64,000 nucleotides of DNA from NCBI GenBank assembly GCA_022316685.1, contig JAKJHU010000054.1:1116001-1180000 (forward strand), read 5' to 3'. The notes beneath the pieces are model-generated. The model did not search any database, was not told where the DNA came from, and was given only the letters and a program-made list of their open reading frames with translations. Origin of the DNA: Progne subis subis. Lineage: Eukaryota > Chordata > Aves > Passeriformes > Hirundinidae. The position numbers and the translations under genes were made by a program. Positions 61,801 through 64,000 of the stretch are shown one piece after another. Numbering within the stretch: the first letter of the stretch is position 1; every line of letters begins with the position of its first letter.

Positions 61801-63467
61801 AAGCACAAGTTTTTATCTCTCAATCTTGCAGGTGCATTTGAGGCTAAGAGCTTCATGAAGAAATCACACCTGCAGCAGTTTTGGGAAATATTCTTGTGCA
61901 TTAAATCCCTTCCAGAAGTGAGCTTACTTTAAATTTGAGATATGAGAAATCTGACTTTAAAGGGTCAAAACACAGCTGCAACCCAGAAGTTGCTGTTATT
62001 GTAGGGAACGTGTCAGTATGCTTTGCATGCCTGATGGAGAAGGTGCTATTTAAAAACTGGCATTTTGTGTTAGTGAAGGATCTCTGGCTTAGTGAAAAAG
62101 TAGCTTTGTCTAATGAAGATGAGCAGGAAGGTCAGTTTGTGTAAATGGAAGCGTGCTGGGGTGGAGAGTGAGCGTGGGTCAGACACTTGGAGCTGAGAGA
62201 ACACAGGGACGTGACGCAGCTTCTCCCTGTGTCCAGAAAGCCCCGGTGTGGGAGATCACGGGCGCAGAGTTCTCCAAGGCCGAGGCTCACACCGCTGACG
62301 GGATCTCCATCCGCTTCCCGCGCTGCACCCGCATCCGCGACGACAAGGACTGGCAGACGGCCACCAACCTGCAGCAGCTCAAGGTGGGGCAGCGCGGGCA
62401 GGCAGCTCCTGATGGCACCTTCCACTCTCCCTTCGTGCCAGGGAGCGATGCTGGATGGTCCTGGGAGGCTCCCCGGTCCCCTCAGCTCTTGTGTTGTTGT
62501 GCCCTGTCAGAGAGGTCTCTGCTGGCACGTGGTTCCATCAGCCCTTGTGGCAGGGTGAGGAATTGCCTTCCTCGGAGGTGACCACAGGGTGAACGTGGTT
62601 GGAAAAGACCTTTTGAGATCATCAAGTCCAACCTATGACCCAGCACCTCCTCATCGACTAAACCATGGCCCTGAGTGCCATGTCCAGGCTTTTTTAAACG
62701 CGTCCAGGGACGGTGACTCCATCACCTCCTTGGGCAGGCCTTTATTCTCTCCCTGCTCACTCAGTTTCCTGTCAGTTGCTGAGGCATGGAGAGGCATTTG
62801 GGAAGTGCCTGTGGGGCACAGGGGCCAAGTGGCACTGGCCAGGACCCCGGGGCTGCAGCTGCCCCTCATCCCCTGCGCTGAGGGGAGGGAGCCTGGTGCC
62901 AGCCCTGGCACAGGGAGCTCTGTGCTCAGGGAGTTGCTGTGGTTTGGGGCTGGCAGCAGCTGCCAGGGCTGCTCGTGCCATGGAGAGCAGGAGTGATGCC
63001 AGGATCCCCCGGGGAGGAGAGGATCAAACCCTCTGCAGATGGGCCCTTCCCACAGTGGGCACCGCTCATCCCTCAGGCTCTGGCTCTGTAGCAGATGAGG
63101 ATGTGGCTCCCCTTAATGCCAGGAGAGGGGTGAATGCAGGAAGCCAGGACAGAGGTGACAGGGAAGTGACTGCAGAGAGGTGCAGGAAGAGAAAGCTTTT
63201 GAGCAAACACTTCAGGGGGCAGAAAAGCAGAGCAGTCTCTGCGTCACAGCTGGTGTCAGTGCCAGACATGATCAGTGCTGTTTCTCTGGGCAGGAGCTGT
63301 ACCAGCTCTCCAAGGAGAAGGCTGATTTCAATGTTACAGCTGGGGAGGAAGATGAGTCTACAGCTGGCAGCAGTGGAGAGAATGATGGAAATTCCAGGTC
63401 TTCCACACCTCACAGCAGTATTAAAGTCCCCCAAGCAAGTCACCTGCAAAAGCCCAGAAGGCAGAAG
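52343..63467 (+). CDS. LIG3: DNA ligase III, 17 coding exons, 3' end beyond the window
   Basis: LIG3 is the ATP-dependent ligase that seals nicks in base-excision and single-strand break repair (with XRCC1) and is the ligase of mitochondria. Joined exons: 52343-52886, 53376-53492, 53776-53973, 54356-54507, 55398-55564, 56198-56275, 56363-56531, 57100-57255, 57734-57865, 58613-58692, 59048-59135, 59972-60049, 60299-60422, 60726-60868, 61591-61665, 62237-62383, 63294-63467. They give one open frame of 874 codons. Domains in order: mitochondrial leader 1-86; PARP-type zinc finger with C104, C107, H138, C141; linker about 180-240; DNA-binding domain about 240-450; nucleotidyltransferase core with catalytic K498 in KYDGER; GLVLK with K650; KRHWLKVKKDY at 660-670; OB-fold to about 830; then a Ser-rich linker. 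The human protein is about 1,009 residues, so some 130 residues (linker end and BRCT) are missing only because the window ends. No frameshift or internal stop is seen. Identity is very secure; exon edges were chosen by splice consensus plus reading phase. Confidence 0.97.
52601..63467 (+). CDS. LIG3: LIG3 nuclear form (internal start)
   Basis: The second in-frame ATG begins the sequence MAEQRYCVDYAK, which is the start of the nuclear protein in known LIG3. It lies 86 codons downstream of the first start, close to the spacing in human LIG3. Its context is strong, with G at -3 and G at +4. The first start has T at -3 and C at +4. No ATG in any frame lies between the two, so ribosomes that miss the first start would reach this one directly. 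All downstream exons are shared with the longer form, giving 788 codons in this window. That the internal start is used here is inferred from the known behaviour of the family. Confidence 0.85.
53376..53492 (+). CDS. LIG3: LIG3 exon 3: linker after the zinc finger
   Basis: The acceptor is TGCTTTCCAG and the donor ACTG|GTAAGA. The exon encodes residues 182-220, including GTPKKK, QAKLTATGQL and PKKFSGF, which match the basic linker between zinc finger and DNA-binding domain in other LIG3 proteins. Length 117 keeps the same codon phase on both sides. Confidence 0.93.
53776..53973 (+). CDS. LIG3: LIG3 exon 4: start of DNA-binding domain
   Basis: The acceptor is TTTGATGCAG and the donor GGAG|GTATGG. 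It encodes residues 221-286: a variable Ser/Pro-rich part, then the highly conserved CDPKHKDCLLREFRKLCAMV and the TQIIQDFLRKGSAG segment of the helical DNA-binding domain. The last codon (Asp) is split with exon 5. Confidence 0.95.
54356..54507 (+). CDS. LIG3: LIG3 exon 5: DNA-binding domain
   Basis: The acceptor has a long T-run before CCAG; the donor is GAGCAG|GTGAGT. It encodes residues 287-337 with FHGDVYLTIKMLLPGVIK and YNLNDKQIVKLFSRIFNC, helices of the DNA-binding domain that encircle nicked DNA. It ends on a codon boundary. Confidence 0.95.
55398..55564 (+). CDS. LIG3: LIG3 exon 6: DNA-binding domain
   Basis: The acceptor is TTTGGAGACAG and the donor CGCAG|GTGAGG. It encodes residues 338-392, including GDVSETIRIFFEQSK, PPAAKSLLTIQEVDEFL and LSKLTKEDDQQ. 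The acceptor's pyrimidine tract is weak close to the AG (GAGACAG), with the TTTTGTTTTT stretch a little upstream. Confidence 0.94.
56198..56275 (+). CDS. LIG3: LIG3 exon 7: DNA-binding domain
   Basis: The acceptor is CTCTTCTCCAG and the donor CACGT|GTAAGT. Residues 393-418 include NDLKCIIRLIKHDLKMN and GAKHV, a near-invariant helix-loop segment of LIG3. Confidence 0.95.
56363..56531 (+). CDS. LIG3: LIG3 exon 8: end of DNA-binding domain
   Basis: The acceptor is CTCTCCCTGCAG and the donor ATGCTG|GTGAGC. Residues 419-475 include LDALDPNAYEAFKASRNLQ and the conserved run into the catalytic core, LMTPVQPML. The exon is markedly GC-rich compared with flanking introns. Confidence 0.95.
57100..57255 (+). 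CDS. LIG3: LIG3 exon 9: catalytic lysine exon
   Basis: The acceptor is CTTTCCCCCAG and the donor CACAAA|GTAAGC. Residues 476-527 hold ligase motif I, EIKYDGERVQVHK, whose lysine (K498, codon 57166-57168) accepts AMP from ATP. They also hold the motif HFSYFSRSLKP, which contacts the adenylate and DNA. Every key residue is intact. Confidence 0.97.
57631..57728 (+). repeat. T-rich expansion before LIG3 exon 10
   Basis: Runs of 8 to 16 T are separated by G or GG (TTGGTTGG units) and end five bases before the CCCAAG acceptor at 57733. The tract acts as the polypyrimidine tract of exon 10. It is probably length-variable, and sequencing error is also possible in such a stretch. Confidence 0.9.
57734..57865 (+). 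CDS. LIG3: LIG3 exon 10: nucleotidyltransferase core
   Basis: The acceptor is unusual: CCCAAG directly after a T-rich tract of about 100 bases. The donor is CACAAG|GTAAAA. Residues 528-571 include VAHFKDFIPQAFPGG, then ILDSEVLLIDNKTGKPLPFG, which carries the metal-site glutamate of the ligase core. Length 132 is a multiple of three, so skipping it would keep the frame but remove core residues. Confidence 0.95.
58198..58236 (+). repeat. Short direct repeat in LIG3 intron 10
   Basis: A 16-base unit, TTATTCCATGTAAGTG, occurs at 58198-58213 and again at 58221-58236 (period 23). Each copy contains GTAAGTG, a strong 5' splice-site-like sequence, within a 747-base intron otherwise lacking recognisable features. 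Confidence 0.75.
58613..58692 (+). CDS. LIG3: LIG3 exon 11: nucleotidyltransferase core
   Basis: The acceptor is TTGTATTTCAG and the donor GACAG|GTGTGT. Residues 572-597 read KAAFQDANVCLFVFDC and VYFNDISLMDR, the central beta strands of the adenylation domain. Confidence 0.95.
59048..59135 (+). CDS. LIG3: LIG3 exon 12: nucleotidyltransferase core
   Basis: The acceptor is CCCTGCTCTAG and the donor GTCACA|GTGAGT. Residues 598-627 include PLCERRKFLHDNMVEIPNRI and LFSEMKHVT. The exon ends on a codon boundary. Confidence 0.95.
59972..60049 (+). CDS. LIG3: LIG3 exon 13, followed by a GC splice donor
   Basis: The acceptor is TCTCCTTTGCAG. Residues 628-653 include LADMITRVIREGLEGLVLKD, with ligase motif IV (GLVLK, K650). 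The exon must end at AAG 60049, because the next exon begins with GGT AAT TAT (GNYEPGKR). The intron therefore starts GCAAGT, a GC-AG intron. The nearest GT (60054) would bring in a stop codon after joining. Confidence 0.95.
60299..60422 (+). CDS. LIG3: LIG3 exon 14: motif V and start of OB-fold
   Basis: The acceptor is TCCTTTGCACAG and the donor GTAAAG|GTAGGT. Residues 654-694 include KRHWLKVKKDYLNEGAMAD, the motif V lysines and the hinge into the OB-fold domain, then LVVLGAFYGQGSK. Confidence 0.96.
60726..60868 (+). CDS. LIG3: LIG3 exon 15: OB-fold
   Basis: The acceptor is TCCCTGTGCAG and the donor AGCAAG|GTGAGG. Residues 695-742 include GGMMSIFLMGCYDP, KWCTVTKCSGGHDDATL and LDMVKISK of the OB-fold that closes over the nick. 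Confidence 0.96.
61591..61665 (+). CDS. LIG3: LIG3 exon 16: OB-fold
   Basis: The acceptor is TTTTAATTAATAG (A/T-rich, few C) and the donor CCAAAG|GTAAGT. Residues 743-767 read DPSKIPRWLKINK, then IYYPDFIVPDPK. Length 75 is in frame. Confidence 0.95.
62237..62383 (+). CDS. LIG3: LIG3 exon 17: end of OB-fold
   Basis: The acceptor is CTGTGTCCAG and the donor CTCAAG|GTGGGG (non-optimal after +3). Residues 768-816 include VWEITGAEFSKAEAHTADG and SIRFPRCTRIRDDKDW, the conserved C-terminal OB-fold strands. Confidence 0.96.
62595..62745 (-). mobile_element. CR1 LINE 3' fragment in LIG3 intron 17
   Basis: The sequence starting GGTTGGAAAAGACC, continuing with GATCATCAAGTCCAACC, then GACGGTGACTCCATCACC and TTGGGCAGGC, is the reverse complement of an avian CR1 3' end. 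The copy is short, diverged and 5'-truncated. It lacks the terminal ATTCTATG-type octamers. It sits antisense to LIG3. Confidence 0.85.
63294..63467 (+). CDS. LIG3: LIG3 exon 18: linker toward BRCT
   Basis: The acceptor is TCTCTGGGCAG and the donor CAGAAG|GTAAGA. Residues 817-874 begin ELYQLSKEKADF, which is conserved, then become a low-complexity Ser/Gly/Glu stretch and a basic KPRRQK end. This is the flexible linker before the XRCC1-binding BRCT. It is the least conserved part of the gene. No BRCT sequence is seen before the window ends. Confidence 0.92.
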
Positions 63468-64000
63468 GTAAGATGATGGTGCTTTCAGGAAGGAGCCTGG
63501 GGCTGTGTCCTCTGTGCTTGGGGCAGGCTGGCTCTGGGTCTTTGCCTTCTTGATGATCCCACCTTTCACATGGATCTCAGGGATAATGGGAAAAGCTGTT
63601 CAGATCCTTGGTTTGGCCCAGTATGAAGTGAGTAGCCACAGCTCTGAGATGTTCTGGGATTGGGAAAAGATGGATGGAAGCAGCTCAGATGATGCTGTTC
63701 AGGTCGGTGATCCCTCTTCTCACTTCTGCAGGTCACAGCCTTTGGTGTGAGATTGTTGGCCATGAGCCAGTGTTTAATTTGATTTGGATGGAATTCAGGT
63801 GTTCAAAGGGAGGTGATTTCCAGGTGAATGGAGCTGGAACATTGAGCAGTTTCACAGAGGACAGGTGGCAGCAGCAGCCTGGCAATGGGGAAGGAGGCTG
63901 CCCCACACCACTGCCAGTAGAAAAATGTGTCTGACTAGTGACAGTAATGCAGGGATTTCCCAGAAATAGGGGAGGAAACTTTTCACTTCTGCTCTTTACT
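63468..64000 (+). other. LIG3 intron 18 (partial)
   Basis: After the GTAAGA donor no reading frame resembling the remaining LIG3 linker or the BRCT domain is found up to 64000. The terminal exon or exons must lie downstream. Confidence 0.75.

Overview
The window looks like vertebrate nuclear DNA, most probably from a bird. The evidence is two fragments of CR1 retrotransposon 3' ends of avian type, few other interspersed repeats, compact introns, and one recognisable gene. That gene is LIG3 (DNA ligase III), on the + strand, with about 11 kb of its exons and introns inside the window. I cannot name the species. A songbird or related lineage would fit, but that is inference.

Layout. Positions 1 to about 50,800 hold no protein-coding gene that I can support. 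All open frames there are short, lack family resemblance and do not join at splice sites. This stretch contains simple repeats: a CCATC pentamer tract at 5.0 kb, A/C-rich and T-rich tracts at 7.1 kb, a 23-bp-period minisatellite at 18.05 kb, a CA tract at 19.4 kb and long A-runs at 3.8, 42.3 and 48.9 kb. It also contains a CR1 3' end at 48.9-49.2 kb and several repeat-poor segments, dense in homeodomain-type or E-box motifs, that resemble conserved non-coding elements. Their conservation cannot be judged from one sequence. From about 50.8 to 51.78 kb the DNA becomes a degenerate, increasingly GC-rich tandem array, ending in three 70-bp units. It runs into a CpG island (about 51.6-52.33 kb) that serves as the LIG3 promoter.

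LIG3. An untranslated exon 1 ending at 52053 is followed by 17 coding exons (2 to 18) between 52324 and 63467. They join in one uninterrupted frame of 874 codons. Two in-frame starts are visible. One at 52343 has a weak context and begins an Arg-rich leader without acidic residues until its last few positions (mitochondrial form). One at 52601, 86 codons downstream, has a strong context (nuclear form). No other ATG lies between them, which fits leaky scanning. The zinc finger, DNA-binding domain, nucleotidyltransferase core with the catalytic lysine in a KYDGER motif, and OB-fold are all intact. The XRCC1-binding BRCT end lies beyond position 64000. One intron uses a GC donor (60050), and the intron before exon 10 carries a very large T-rich expansion at its acceptor.

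I found no evidence of an undescribed multi-gene system. The points most worth following up are the translational architecture of LIG3, the GC-AG intron, the tandem array abutting the promoter, and the regulatory-looking gene desert upstream.
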